A stretch of 64,000 bases of DNA from an uncultured Sphingomonadales bacterium (GTDB taxonomy: Bacteria > Pseudomonadota > Alphaproteobacteria > Sphingomonadales > Sphingomonadaceae), in assembly GCA_903821605.1 (NCBI GenBank), contig CAIJLZ010000011.1, positions 62,001-126,000 of the forward strand, read 5' to 3'. A model generated the notes under the pieces. It was not told where the DNA came from. It ran no database searches and saw nothing but the letters and a program-made list of their open reading frames with translations. Positions 8,053-18,353 of the stretch are shown one piece after another (position 1 is the stretch's first letter; each line of letters starts with the position of its first letter). Both the position numbers and the translations under genes were made by a program.

Positions 8053-9846
8053 TTAGAAAGCGTCAACCGGCATTGCCATCACGCTGTCGGCCCCGGCTTC
8101 CAACTTGCGCCGCAACGCGCCCGCATCGGGCATGATGCGTTCGCCATAGAAACGCGCCGTCAGCAGCTTCGCCTCCAGAAATGACCGGTCACCCTCACCT
8201 GCCGCCAACAAGCGGGAGGCCGCCATCGCCATGCGCAGCCACATCAACCCGACTGTGACAATCCCCATCAAATGGAGATAAGCGGTCGCCGCCGCCCCGG
8301 CATGGTTGGGATTGCCCATCGCATGTTGCATCAACCACATGGTTGCGGCCTTGAGTTCGCCATTCGCCTTTTCCAGCCGCCCGGCGAGATCGGCCAGCGC
8401 CGGATCGGCCTTGGCCGCCGCCGCCTCGCCATCGACCATTGCGAAAAAGGCGCGGATCGCCCGGCCACCGTTCATCGCGAGCTTGCGCCCGACTAGGTCC
8501 ATCGCCTGCACGCCATTGGTGCCTTCATAAATCTGAGCGATGCGGGCATCGCGCACGAACTGTTCCATGCCATTGTCGCGGATATAGCCATGGCCGCCCC
8601 AGATTTGCTGGCAACTGACCGCCACATCAAAGCCCTTGTCGGTGCCATAGCCCTTGATCACCGGGGTCAGCAGCGAAATCAGGTCGTCCGCCGCCTGACG
8701 CTCCGCCTCGGTCGCAGCCTTTTCCGCCAGATCGACCTGCAACACGCCCCATAGGCAAAGCGCGCGCAACCCTTCGGTCAGCGCCTTCGCCTCCATCAGC
8801 ATCCGCCGCACATCAGGGTGAACGATCAACGGATCGGCCTTTTCCTGCGGCGCCGCCGGACCGGTAAGTGCCCGGCCCTGCTGCCGCTCTTTGGCGTAGG
8901 ACAGCGCGTTCTGGTAAGCGATTTCCGCCTGTGACAGCCCCTGCAAGCCAACCGCCAGCCGGGCCGCGTTCATCATGATGAACATCGCGGCAAGGCCCTT
9001 ATTCTCCTCGCCGACCAGCCAGCCGGTCGCGCCGTCATAATTCATCTGGCAGGTGGCGTTGCCGTTGATCCCCATCTTATGTTCGATCGCCCCGCAGCTC
9101 ACCGCATTGCGCGCGCCAAGGCTGCCATCCGGGTTGACGAGGAACTTGGGCACGATGAACAAGGAAATGCCCTTCACCCCATCCGGCGCGCCGGTGGTGC
9201 GGGCAAGGACGAGGTGGATGATATTCTCGGTCAGGTCATGCTCGCCGGCCGAGATGAAAATCTTACCCCCGGTGAGGCGATGGCTGCCATCCGGCTGCGG
9301 TTCGGCGCGGGTGCGGATCAGGCCAAGATCGGTGCCGCATTGCGGTTCGGTCAGGTTCATCGTCCCCGACCATTTGCCCGCGATCATGTTCGGCAAATAG
9401 GTCGCCTTCTGCGCGTCCGATCCTTTGACAAGGATGGCGGCAATCGCGCCGCCGGTCAGGCCGGGATACATTTCAAACGCCTGATTGGCCGACAGCACAT
9501 ATTCGCCGATCGCGGTCGACAGCACGCGCGGCAAGCCCTGCCCGCCATAAGCTTCGGGGCAATCCAGTGTTGTCCAGCCGCCCGCGATATAGCGATCATA
9601 GGCTGATTTGAAGCCATCGGGCGTGATCACGCTGCCATCCGACTGGCGCGTGCAGCCCTGCCGGTCACCGATTTGGTTGAGGGGAAACAGCACCTCCGCC
9701 GCCATCTGGCCTCCACCTTCCAGCACCGCGTCAACCAGATCGGGGGCGACTTGGTCGAAACCGGGCAGCGCCGCATGGTCCTGCAAGCGGACAATATGAT
9801 CGAGGACGAAGCGGGTATCGCGCAGCGGCGGGGCGTAATGGGGCAT
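8053..9846 (-). CDS. Acyl-CoA dehydrogenase, large (about 600-residue) DmdC-like type
   Basis: FAD-dependent alpha,beta-dehydrogenation of an acyl-CoA thioester. At 597 residues it belongs to the long subfamily with an extra N-terminal segment (MPHYAPPLRDTRFVLDHIV) and a C-terminal extension. Core motifs are GYIRDNGMEQFVRDARIAQI and YEGTNGVQAMDLVGRKL, the latter with the expected catalytic Glu, plus NLTEPQCGTDLGLIRTRAEP. Long members include AcdA and 3-methylmercaptopropionyl-CoA dehydrogenase DmdC; the substrate cannot be read from sequence. The ATG at 9846 is preferred over 9852 because AAGGAG abuts the latter but sits six bases before the former. Convergent with the Mic60-like gene. Confidence 0.93.
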   Translation of the reverse strand: MPHYAPPLRDTRFVLDHIVRLQDHAALPGFDQVAPDLVDAVLEGGGQMAAEVLFPLNQIGDRQGCTRQSDGSVITPDGFKSAYDRYIAGGWTTLDCPEAYGGQGLPRVLSTAIGEYVLSANQAFEMYPGLTGGAIAAILVKGSDAQKATYLPNMIAGKWSGTMNLTEPQCGTDLGLIRTRAEPQPDGSHRLTGGKIFISAGEHDLTENIIHLVLARTTGAPDGVKGISLFIVPKFLVNPDGSLGARNAVSCGAIEHKMGINGNATCQMNYDGATGWLVGEENKGLAAMFIMMNAARLAVGLQGLSQAEIAYQNALSYAKERQQGRALTGPAAPQEKADPLIVHPDVRRMLMEAKALTEGLRALCLWGVLQVDLAEKAATEAERQAADDLISLLTPVIKGYGTDKGFDVAVSCQQIWGGHGYIRDNGMEQFVRDARIAQIYEGTNGVQAMDLVGRKLAMNGGRAIRAFFAMVDGEAAAAKADPALADLAGRLEKANGELKAATMWLMQHAMGNPNHAGAAATAYLHLMGIVTVGLMWLRMAMAASRLLAAGEGDRSFLEAKLLTARFYGERIMPDAGALRRKLEAGADSVMAMPVDAF

Positions 9847-9908
9847 GGCCATCTCCTTATCTGGAAGATATTGGCCCGCCCTCTCGCCAGTGCAAGGGCG
9901 AAGTCAGA

Positions 9909-11162
9909 TTAACGCTGCGGCTTCAAACCCAACAGGCCGATCAGGCTCAGCAATCCGGCGGCTGAAAGATAAAGACCAACCAGCCCCAGCCCGCCCTTGT
10001 CCGCCAGCCATTGCGCCACCACCGGCGCCATCGCCCCGCCGATAATGCCCGCTGCATTGAAGGCGACGGACGCGCCGGTATAGCGCACCCGCGTCGGGAA
10101 CAGCGCCGGCAACCACGCGCCCAGCGGGCCGTATACCAACCCCATCACAAACAACGCCAAGGACAGAAAGACGAAGGTTTCAGCAAGGCTGCCGGATCCC
10201 ATCATCACGCCCATCAGCAGGCCGACCACAATCGTCGCCACACTGCCGATCCGCAGCACGCGGCCCGGCGAGGTCTTGTCCGACCAAATCCCCGAGACAA
10301 GGATACCTGCGGCAAGGAACAGGATCGCGACCAACTGGATCGACAAAAAGGCGTTGCGGTCATGATGCTGCACGCTGGTGCCATGGCCGAGCGCAAAAGC
10401 CGTCGCGATATAGAATAATGCGAAACAGGCGACCGCCGCGAAGGTGCCGCAAAAACTGGCCCAGCCATGATGGCGGACCAGTTCCGCGATCGGCACGCGT
10501 TCGGTTTCATGCGCGGCCTTGGCCGCGGTGAAATCGGGAGTTTCCGTCAGCTTGAGCCGCACCCACAGGCCGATGATGACCAGTGCCGCGCTGAACAGAA
10601 ACGGGATGCGCCAGCCCCAATCGAGAAACTGCTGCTGATCAAGCCCCAGTCCGATCAGGAGAAACAGGCCATTGGCCGCAATGAAACCGACCGGCGCCCC
10701 AAATTGCGGTGCGGTGCCATAGCGCCCCTTCCAACCCGGTGGCGCATTTTCAACCGCCAGCAACGCCGCGCCGCCCCATTCACCGCCCAGCCCCAGCCCT
10801 TGGCCAAAGCGCAGCAAACACAACAACACCGGCGCAACCCAGCCGACCATGTCATGGGTTGGCAAAAAGGCGATGAGGAAGGTCGAAACCCCCATCAACA
10901 TCAACGAGGCCACCAATGTCGACTTGCGCCCCACCCGGTCGCCAAAATGACCGAACAGCACGGAACCCACCGGGCGCGCGATAAAGGCGATACCGAAACT
11001 GGCATAGGAGGACAGCAATTGCAGCGCCGGATCATGCGATGGGAAAAACAGTGGCCCAAATACCAACGCCGCCGCCGTCGCATAGACATAGAAATCGTAG
11101 AATTCGATCGCGGTGCCCACCATTGAGGCAAACAGGATGCGGCGATGCGCGCGCTCGATCAT
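9909..11162 (-). CDS. MFS transporter, metabolite:H+ symporter (MHS/ProP-like) type
   Basis: 417 residues with 12 predicted membrane segments. The start RRILFASMVGTAIEFYDFYV and the segment FIARPVGSVLFGHFGDRVGR are signatures of the MHS branch, which imports dicarboxylates, betaines, shikimate and similar solutes with protons; FGQGLGLGGEWGGAAL follows. The substrate cannot be inferred. The gene lies 5 bases downstream of the ispG stop on the same strand, so it is probably read in the ispG transcript, although no functional link to isoprenoid synthesis is evident. Confidence 0.9.
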   Translation of the reverse strand: MIERAHRRILFASMVGTAIEFYDFYVYATAAALVFGPLFFPSHDPALQLLSSYASFGIAFIARPVGSVLFGHFGDRVGRKSTLVASLMLMGVSTFLIAFLPTHDMVGWVAPVLLCLLRFGQGLGLGGEWGGAALLAVENAPPGWKGRYGTAPQFGAPVGFIAANGLFLLIGLGLDQQQFLDWGWRIPFLFSAALVIIGLWVRLKLTETPDFTAAKAAHETERVPIAELVRHHGWASFCGTFAAVACFALFYIATAFALGHGTSVQHHDRNAFLSIQLVAILFLAAGILVSGIWSDKTSPGRVLRIGSVATIVVGLLMGVMMGSGSLAETFVFLSLALFVMGLVYGPLGAWLPALFPTRVRYTGASVAFNAAGIIGGAMAPVVAQWLADKGGLGLVGLYLSAAGLLSLIGLLGLKPQR

Positions 11163-11167
11163 CAGCT

Positions 11168-12298
11168 TCAGCCCGCGTTCGCGGCTTCGGCGGCCGCGTT
11201 GGCCGCCTCGATTTCGGCGGCCTTGGCCTCGACGAGTTGGACAATATGTTCGATCACATCAGCGTCTTGCACCTGATGGTCGGTAACGCCCGACAGATAG
11301 ACCATGTGCTTGCCATTGCCACCGCCCGTCAGGCCGATATCCGTTTCGCGCGCCTCACCCGGCCCGTTGACGACACAACCCAGCACCGACAAGGACAGCG
11401 GGGTATGGATATGCTGCAACCGCGCTTCCAGCGTCTCGACCGTCCGGATCACGTCAAAGCCCTGACGCGCGCAACTGGGGCAACTCACCACCCGAACGCC
11501 GCGCGACCGAATGCCCAGCGACTTCAAAATCTCATAACCGACGCGAACTTCTTCCTCCGGTTCCGCCGAGAGCGAGACGCGGATCGTATCGCCAATCCCG
11601 GCCCAGAGCAAATTGCCAATGCCGATTGCCGATTTGACCGTCCCGCCGATCAGCCCGCCCGCCTCGGTAATGCCGAGATGCAACGGGCAATCGACTGCAT
11701 CCGCCAGCCCATTATAGGCCGCGACCGCTAGAAATACGTCGGACGCCTTCACCGCGACCTTATATTCGTGGAAATCATGGTCCTGTAGCAGCTTGATATG
11801 ATCAAGCGCGCTTTCGACCAGCGCCTCCGGACATGGCTCGCCATATTTTTCGAGCAGGTCTTTTTCCAAACTGCCCGCATTCACGCCGATGCGGATTGCG
11901 CAGCCATTGGCCTTGGCCGCGTTCACCACTTCGCGCACGCGATCATCGGACCCGATATTACCGGGGTTGATGCGCAGACACGCAGCGCCCGCATCCGCCG
12001 CTTCCAGCGCCCGCTTATAATGAAAATGAATGTCCGCCACGATCGGCACCCGCGCCGCCTTGACGATCTGCTTCAACGCTGCCGTCGATGCTTCATCCGG
12101 GCAGGACACACGAATAATGTCGGCCCCGGCTTCCTCGCAGCGGCGGATCTGATTGATCGTCGCCACCGGATCGGAGGTGAGGGTATTGGTCATGGTCTGG
12201 ACCGAAACCGGCGCGTCGCCGCCTACCGGCACATTGCCGACCATGATCTGACGAGACTTGCGGCGCATGATATCGCGCCAAGGACGAATTGAGGACAT
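11168..12298 (-). CDS. ispG: 4-hydroxy-3-methylbut-2-en-1-yl diphosphate synthase
   Basis: [4Fe-4S] enzyme of the MEP pathway converting MEcPP to HMBPP. The 376-residue product has [28 protein letters not shown] and the TIM-barrel part [14 protein letters not shown] with LRINPGNIG. The C-terminal iron-sulphur domain has [11 protein letters not shown] and [13 protein letters not shown], which supply the cluster cysteines. A second in-frame ATG at 12268 (MRRKSRQ) is an alternative start, since no strong ribosome-binding site precedes 12298. The MHS transporter follows closely. Confidence 0.96.
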   Translation of the reverse strand: MSSIRPWRDIMRRKSRQIMVGNVPVGGDAPVSVQTMTNTLTSDPVATINQIRRCEEAGADIIRVSCPDEASTAALKQIVKAARVPIVADIHFHYKRALEAADAGAACLRINPGNIGSDDRVREVVNAAKANGCAIRIGVNAGSLEKDLLEKYGEPCPEALVESALDHIKLLQDHDFHEYKVAVKASDVFLAVAAYNGLADAVDCPLHLGITEAGGLIGGTVKSAIGIGNLLWAGIGDTIRVSLSAEPEEEVRVGYEILKSLGIRSRGVRVVSCPSCARQGFDVIRTVETLEARLQHIHTPLSLSVLGCVVNGPGEARETDIGLTGGGNGKHMVYLSGVTDHQVQDADVIEHIVQLVEAKAAEIEAANAAAEAANAG

Positions 12299-12351
12299 GG
12301 GCGTTGCTTTACCCTTGTCGCTGGCCTGCGGTCAAACGCCGATCACGTCCA

Positions 12352-12837
12352 TCAGAACGCGTGGTGCAATCGCTGCACTAGGCCATGTGCCGGGCTTATG
12401 ATCACCGGGGTCACAAGATCCTGCCCGGTGCCCCGATCCATCCGGCGCACCCGATCATACAGGTCCATGCTGGTCCGGGCGATATGGCGGGCGGTCTCGG
12501 GCAACAACTCAAGCTGTTCATCCCGCGTCGGATCGGCCTGGCCCAACGCCGACATGGCGGGCAAGCCGTCATCAAGATGCACCAGTTCATGGCCCTGCGC
12601 CCGCCGCGACATCAGCCAAGCGATGACATGCATCAACCGGGTCGTGACCCGCAGCCCCTCACAAGCAAGCGCGACGCGGCTGGCGGGCGAAAGCGGCTCC
12701 GGTGCCGGCACCCCCGCCTCATTCGCCTCGAAACAGGCGCGCGACTCATCGAGCAGCAACAGCGCATCGGTATAAAGCGCCGACAACAGCCGGGGCGTCA
12801 AAGGAGCGACCGCGTTGATCTTGTCCATATCGTTCAT
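12352..12837 (-). CDS. DUF1465 family protein (RcdA-type)
   Basis: 161 residues, mostly helical, with no membrane segment. The stretches LLSALYTDALLLLDESRACF, RVALACEGLRVTTRLMHVIA and ELLPETARHIARTSMDLYDR match the DUF1465 pattern found throughout alphaproteobacteria. To my knowledge the Caulobacter regulator of CtrA degradation RcdA, a ClpXP adaptor, belongs to this family, so a ClpXP-linked role is plausible but unproven here; clpX itself lies at 25.4-26.7 kb. The ATG at 12837 is chosen because AGGGCGGG lies just upstream; the frame is open to 12897. Confidence 0.75.
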   Translation of the reverse strand: MNDMDKINAVAPLTPRLLSALYTDALLLLDESRACFEANEAGVPAPEPLSPASRVALACEGLRVTTRLMHVIAWLMSRRAQGHELVHLDDGLPAMSALGQADPTRDEQLELLPETARHIARTSMDLYDRVRRMDRGTGQDLVTPVIISPAHGLVQRLHHAF

Positions 12838-12920
12838 CGTCCCGCCCTGCCATTTGGTAAACGGCATGGAAACCATCAAAGAGGGTAAACGCATCACATA
12901 CGCAACAATTCAGCCCGTGA

Positions 12921-13118
12921 TCAGGCGATAATGTCAGGGATCAACTGGTTTTCAAGCGCCAAAATCTCGTCCTTCAAGCGCAGCTTGCGCTTCTTCAAAC
13001 GGGCCAATTGCAACTGGTCGGCAGACTCGGCTTGGCCAAGCGCATCAATCGCCGTGTCGAGATCGCGGTGTTCGACCCGCAGCATCGCGAGCCGGGCAGA
13101 GATTTCGCTATCTTGCAT
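12921..13118 (-). CDS. YdcH family (DUF465) small helical protein
   Basis: 65 residues from the ATG at 13118. It is a helical hairpin with a C-terminal basic segment, LARLKKRKLRLKDEILALEN, typical of DUF465/YdcH proteins; no molecular function is established for the family as far as I know. It sits between the DUF1465 gene and a second, divergent YdcH-like gene. Confidence 0.82.
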   Translation of the reverse strand: MQDSEISARLAMLRVEHRDLDTAIDALGQAESADQLQLARLKKRKLRLKDEILALENQLIPDIIA

Positions 13119-13237
13119 CACGCGTTCGTTCCGATCCCCAGAATTTACTCGCCCTGTCGCGAAGCGGATTGCCAAGCGCAGCCTTGAGATGCACTCTCTA
13201 CCTGCTGTCACCATGTATAGCAAAGGAGCGACTCGCA

Positions 13238-13393
13238 ATGGCGCAATCACGTCCGCATGCACTGCTCGATAAACATCATCGGCTACAGGAACATATCAGC
13301 CGAGAAATGCAGCGTCCCCATCCGGACGATTTGCAAATCCAGCGATGGAAAAAAGAAAAGCTCGCGATCAAGGAAGAGCTGATCCGAAGCTGA
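13238..13393 (+). CDS. Second YdcH-like (DUF465) small protein
   Basis: 51 residues from the ATG at 13238, preceded by AAAGGAG at good spacing. The ending QRWKKEKLAIKEELIRS mirrors the basic C-terminal helix of YdcH proteins, and the middle has HHRLQEHISREMQRPHPDD, a common DUF465 pattern. It is divergent from the other YdcH gene, with about 120 bases between starts, suggesting a shared promoter region or an old duplication. Function unknown. Confidence 0.78.
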   Translation: MAQSRPHALLDKHHRLQEHISREMQRPHPDDLQIQRWKKEKLAIKEELIRS

Positions 13394-13523
13394 TCCAAGG
13401 GGCGACCGGGCCTTGCCGGGAATAGGTTCAAGCCCCTGTCGCACCCAGAAATCACTCGCAATTGCGCTGGTTCACAGCTAGCATTCCCCTCTCTTTTCGA
13501 GAGTTCCAAGGGGGAGTATAGCC

Positions 13524-14720
13524 ATGGACCCGACAGTTTCGACGTCTTTGATCGACTGGGCCGAAGCCCAGCGCATGGCCGTTGTCGGCCTGAGTGTGAT
13601 CGGCATTCTTGTCATCACCTGGGGCGCGGCGCGTGCCTGCAAATGGGGTTTTGCCAAGCTCGTCGATAATGTCCCCCTGCTGCGGCACGCCGCCGGTTCG
13701 GGTGAATCGGTCGGCATGTCGCTCGGCAAGATCATCTCGCTGTTGATCTGGCTGCTCGGCCTGATCGCGGTGTTGCAGCAGCTCGGGCTCAATCAGGTGA
13801 TCGCGCCGCTGCAATCGCTGGTCGACCAGAGCCTCGCCTTTGTGCCGCAAATTGTCGGCGCGGTGGTGATCTTCTTCATCGGGACCGTGGTGGCCCGCAT
13901 CGTGGGCCAGATTGCGGAAACCGCCCTCGCCACCGCCAATCTCGACGGCTGGGCGGCCCGCGCCGGGCTGGCCCAGATCACCGGCGACGATGGCAAGCGG
14001 GCGGGCGGGATTTCCCGGACCATCGGCACGATCCTGTTCGCGGTCGTGATGATCCTGTTCAGCATCGCCGCATTGCAAACACTCGGCATCTCATCGATCA
14101 CCGACCCGGCGGTCAATGTGCTGACCACCATCTCCAACGCCATCCCGCGCCTGTTGGCGGCCGCGATCCTGCTGGCGCTCGCCTATTTTCTCGGCCGCTG
14201 GGTGGCGAATTTGATCGTCACCATCCTGCCCTCGCTTGGCTTTGACCAAGCGCTGCAGTCGCTCAACGTCGTCCCGTCTTCGACCACGCCCTCGGTTGTG
14301 GTGGGCAAGCTGGCGCTGACCGCGATCATGATCTTCGCCGCCATCGAGGCGGCGAGCATGCTCGAATTCGACGAGCTGTCGATCATCCTCGTCCAGATCA
14401 CCGATTTGGGTGGCCGCGTGCTGTTCGGCAGCGTGATCATCGGCGTCGGCGCGGTGCTGGCCAATATTGTTGCCGGGCTGGTCGCCAATTCTGCGGGCGA
14501 AGGCAGCTTCGCCGTCGGGATCTTGCGCTATGCGGTGATTGCGCTCGCCGTCGCCATGGGGCTGCGCTTCATGGGGCTGGCGAACGAGATCGTGAACCTC
14601 GCCTTCGGCCTGATCCTTGGTTCAGCCGCCATCGCCTGCGCCCTCGCCTTCGGCCTTGGCGGCCGCGAGGCCGCATCGCGCATGCTGGCCAAGTGGATGG
14701 AAGATAACGAGAAGAAATAA
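13524..14720 (+). CDS. Mechanosensitive-channel-related TM-helix repeat membrane protein
   Basis: 398 residues with many hydrophobic segments. Two similar units are visible, each with a long helix pair and a Gly/Ala-rich segment: LVDQSLAFVPQIVGAVVIFF and later LTTISNAIPRLLAAAILLAL, and near the C-terminus VIIGVGAVLANIVAGLVANS and FGLILGSAAIACALAFGLGG. This pattern fits the conserved TM-helix family (PF05552) often annotated as small-conductance mechanosensitive ion channel. A canonical MscS beta domain is not evident, so channel function is inferred only. GGGGAG precedes the ATG, and a strong terminator follows at 14755-14785. Confidence 0.75.
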   Translation: MDPTVSTSLIDWAEAQRMAVVGLSVIGILVITWGAARACKWGFAKLVDNVPLLRHAAGSGESVGMSLGKIISLLIWLLGLIAVLQQLGLNQVIAPLQSLVDQSLAFVPQIVGAVVIFFIGTVVARIVGQIAETALATANLDGWAARAGLAQITGDDGKRAGGISRTIGTILFAVVMILFSIAALQTLGISSITDPAVNVLTTISNAIPRLLAAAILLALAYFLGRWVANLIVTILPSLGFDQALQSLNVVPSSTTPSVVVGKLALTAIMIFAAIEAASMLEFDELSIILVQITDLGGRVLFGSVIIGVGAVLANIVAGLVANSAGEGSFAVGILRYAVIALAVAMGLRFMGLANEIVNLAFGLILGSAAIACALAFGLGGREAASRMLAKWMEDNEKK

Positions 14721-14750
14721 CCCCGACGCCAGATCGGCGGGTAAAAAAAA

Positions 14751-14786
14751 CAGCAAAGGGCGGGCCATCACAGCCCGCCCTTTTTG
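14751..14786 (+). terminator. Rho-independent terminator after the channel-like gene
   Basis: Perfect 11-bp stem AAAGGGCGGGC / GCCCGCCCTTT (14755-14765 and 14773-14783) with a 7-base loop, running into a T5 tract. It lies 34 bases after the upstream stop and about 65 bases before tRNA-Thr. Confidence 0.92.
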
Positions 14787-14849
14787 CTTGAGATTCATCG
14801 GCAGATCACGCAATAGGCACCCATCACGCCGTTCCCCCGGCGCGCCATG

Positions 14850-14925
<76 letters not shown>

Positions 14926-15121
14926 TGTATTTCAATGACTTGTGAGATATGATGAATTTCGTGCCATCTATCTTTCCGCGCCTAGCAAGCAAATAGCAAT
15001 CAATCGGAAAGAATGAGCGACGGCAAATGGCGGCACGGCACAGTCGCACTGTGGGTTTAGCCCCGCCCTATCCCAACGCCCAACAACGCCCTATAGGCTA
15101 ACGCAAATCTATGGAGGCTTT

Positions 15122-15277
15122 ATGGCTGATCTTTATCTGAAGGCGCTGGAATCGGAACGCAGGAGCCTGTGGGCGGCCTGTCGGCTCAAGGGACTGGCCA
15201 AGGATACGCCCGAACGGCAGCGCATTGCCGAACTTGATGAATTGCTGGCGCAGCATAAGGCTAAGAAAGGCGCCTGA
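15122..15277 (+). CDS. Small charged helical protein (51 residues), function unknown
   Basis: An ATG at 15122 preceded by GGAGG (15113-15117) opens a 51-residue frame ending at TGA 15277. The product is MADLYLKALESERRSLWAAC and then a Lys/Glu-rich helix ending LLAQHKAKKGA. Size and charge recall YdcH/DUF465-like proteins but the match is not clear. It stands between the tRNA and a GNAT gene. The strong ribosome-binding site and sphingomonad-like codon use support it as real. Confidence 0.65.
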   Translation: MADLYLKALESERRSLWAACRLKGLAKDTPERQRIAELDELLAQHKAKKGA

Positions 15278-15324
15278 GCCGCCACCATGGCACCCCCGAG
15301 TATTGACTGCGGACCCGTTCTCAC

Positions 15325-15849
15325 ATGATCCCTCAGCCCGTCACTTTCCGCCCCGCCATGGCCAACGATGCCCCTGCCTTGGCGCAGCTTGGCCGCGATA
15401 CATTTTGTGAGACCTTCGCCCATCTCTATCGGCCCGAAGACCTAAGCGTTTTTCTGGCCGGGGCCTATACGATCGAGGCCGTGGCCGCGGCCATCGCCGA
15501 TCCGGCTATCGTCTATCGGCTGGCGGAACAAGACGGGCAGTTGATCGGCTATGCCAAGCTTGCCCAGCAGGTCGGGCTGGATTTCCCCACCGACACCGGG
15601 ATGATGGAGTTGAAGCAACTCTACGTCCGCAGCACATGGCACGGCAGCGGGCTGGGCAAGACGTTGATGAACTGGGTGCTGGCCGAAGCCCGGCAGCGTG
15701 GTGCCCGTGGTCTGGTGCTGTCGGTGTGGCAGGGCAACCACAAGGCGCAGGCCTTTTACGCGCGCTATGGCTTCACCGCCTTTGGCGAAACCTATTTCAT
15801 GGTCGGCACCCAGCGCGACGACGAATTTGTCTATGGCCTCAAATTCTGA
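15325..15849 (+). CDS. GNAT family N-acetyltransferase
   Basis: 174 residues with a GNAT fold: the N-terminal RPAMANDAPALAQLGRDTF, motif A around ELKQLYVRSTWHGSGLGKTL (acetyl-CoA loop R-x-x-G-x-G-K/R), and motif B VWQGNHKAQAFYARYGFTAF. It acetylates an amine on an unknown acceptor. It follows the small 51-residue gene by 47 bases, and may be co-transcribed. There is no evidence for a specific substrate. Confidence 0.88.
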   Translation: MIPQPVTFRPAMANDAPALAQLGRDTFCETFAHLYRPEDLSVFLAGAYTIEAVAAAIADPAIVYRLAEQDGQLIGYAKLAQQVGLDFPTDTGMMELKQLYVRSTWHGSGLGKTLMNWVLAEARQRGARGLVLSVWQGNHKAQAFYARYGFTAFGETYFMVGTQRDDEFVYGLKF

Positions 15850-15971
15850 GCGCGCCGCAGGGCGTTAGAATGCCGCATCCATTCCTACATCAAGGGCCAA
15901 TGGCCGATGGTCTCGCCATCGGCCGCGCCGCACCCGCAACGTCACGCCAGGGCTGACCATCAGCGCATGGC

Positions 15972-16439
15972 TCAGCCCAGCGTGACCTGCAACCGGGTGA
16001 TGCGCGAGGTGTGAATGCGCCATGCCCCGTTCACCCGGCGATAAGTCTCGTGATAATGGCCACAGCCATGCAGGGTGACGACGCTGAAATCCTCATTCCA
16101 GATCTGATCCTCCATCGCGATCACACCGCGTGCCTCGTCTGGTGAGAGAATCTCTACCTCGTGGCAATGGCCATGGTGCACGCTGTGCTGGGTGCCGACC
16201 GCCGCGCGGATGAACTCCAATATCGTGTCACCGCCCGCATAGACCCAATCATTGCTCTCGGCGGCGCGGCCGCCTTCGCCCTCGCCGGAGATGCTGAGCG
16301 AGGCCCGCGCATCAAATGTCGCGTCATCACAGAAGACCGTGCGCAGATTTGCCCAATCCCTCGTATCCATGAAACGGAAATAGCGGCCCTTGAGCTGCTT
16401 GATCTCCTCCATCGCGAGCAGTTTTTCACTGGCATCCAT
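15972..16439 (-). CDS. SnoaL/NTF2-like protein
   Basis: 155 residues with the cone-shaped NTF2-like pattern: AMEEIKQLKGRYFRFMDTRD, FCDDATFDAR and a C-terminal GHYHETYRRVNGAWRIHTSR. Members include dehydratases, isomerases and ring-hydroxylating dioxygenase small subunits, and many are uncharacterised, so no reaction is assigned. The ATG at 16439 has GAGGA at fair spacing; an upstream in-frame ATG at 16460 would add seven residues. It lies convergent with the GNAT gene and downstream of nothing obvious. Confidence 0.8.
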   Translation of the reverse strand: MDASEKLLAMEEIKQLKGRYFRFMDTRDWANLRTVFCDDATFDARASLSISGEGEGGRAAESNDWVYAGGDTILEFIRAAVGTQHSVHHGHCHEVEILSPDEARGVIAMEDQIWNEDFSVVTLHGCGHYHETYRRVNGAWRIHTSRITRLQVTLG

Positions 16440-16562
16440 GCGCGTCGTCCTCTTCCCCATTGTCGTTATGATACCCGCAATCTAGCGGGCCGGGGGTCAG
16501 CCACCAGCAGGTCATTTGGCTAGGTGATGAAAGGACCGGTCGCAACCTGTCCCGGCCAGTCG

Positions 16563-18209
<1,647 letters not shown>

Positions 18210-18302
18210 TTAGCGATCATCCCCCCGGTTGGGCAAGGACTGATTAAGCCAAATAGATAAAAATCTGGGGATGAAGACAGAAACCAAGCCCAGCGGGAAC
18301 CA

Positions 18303-18336
18303 CCGGGGGCCGATATCCCTGCCATCAGGCCCCCGG
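18303..18336. other. Hairpin between leuB and pyrG
   Basis: Perfect 9-bp arms CCGGGGGCC (18303-18311) and GGCCCCCGG (18328-18336) with a 16-base loop lie 18 bases after the leuB stop. There is no T tract on the minus-strand side, so it may be a transcript-end stabiliser rather than an intrinsic terminator. Confidence 0.5.
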
Positions 18337-18353
18337 CGGTTCATCCCTTGGTG

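Noticed and set aside
14926-15121. Possible second tRNA or att site downstream of tRNA-Thr
   Set aside because: No second cloverleaf, integrase or direct repeat of the tRNA 3' end was seen in the following 200 bases.
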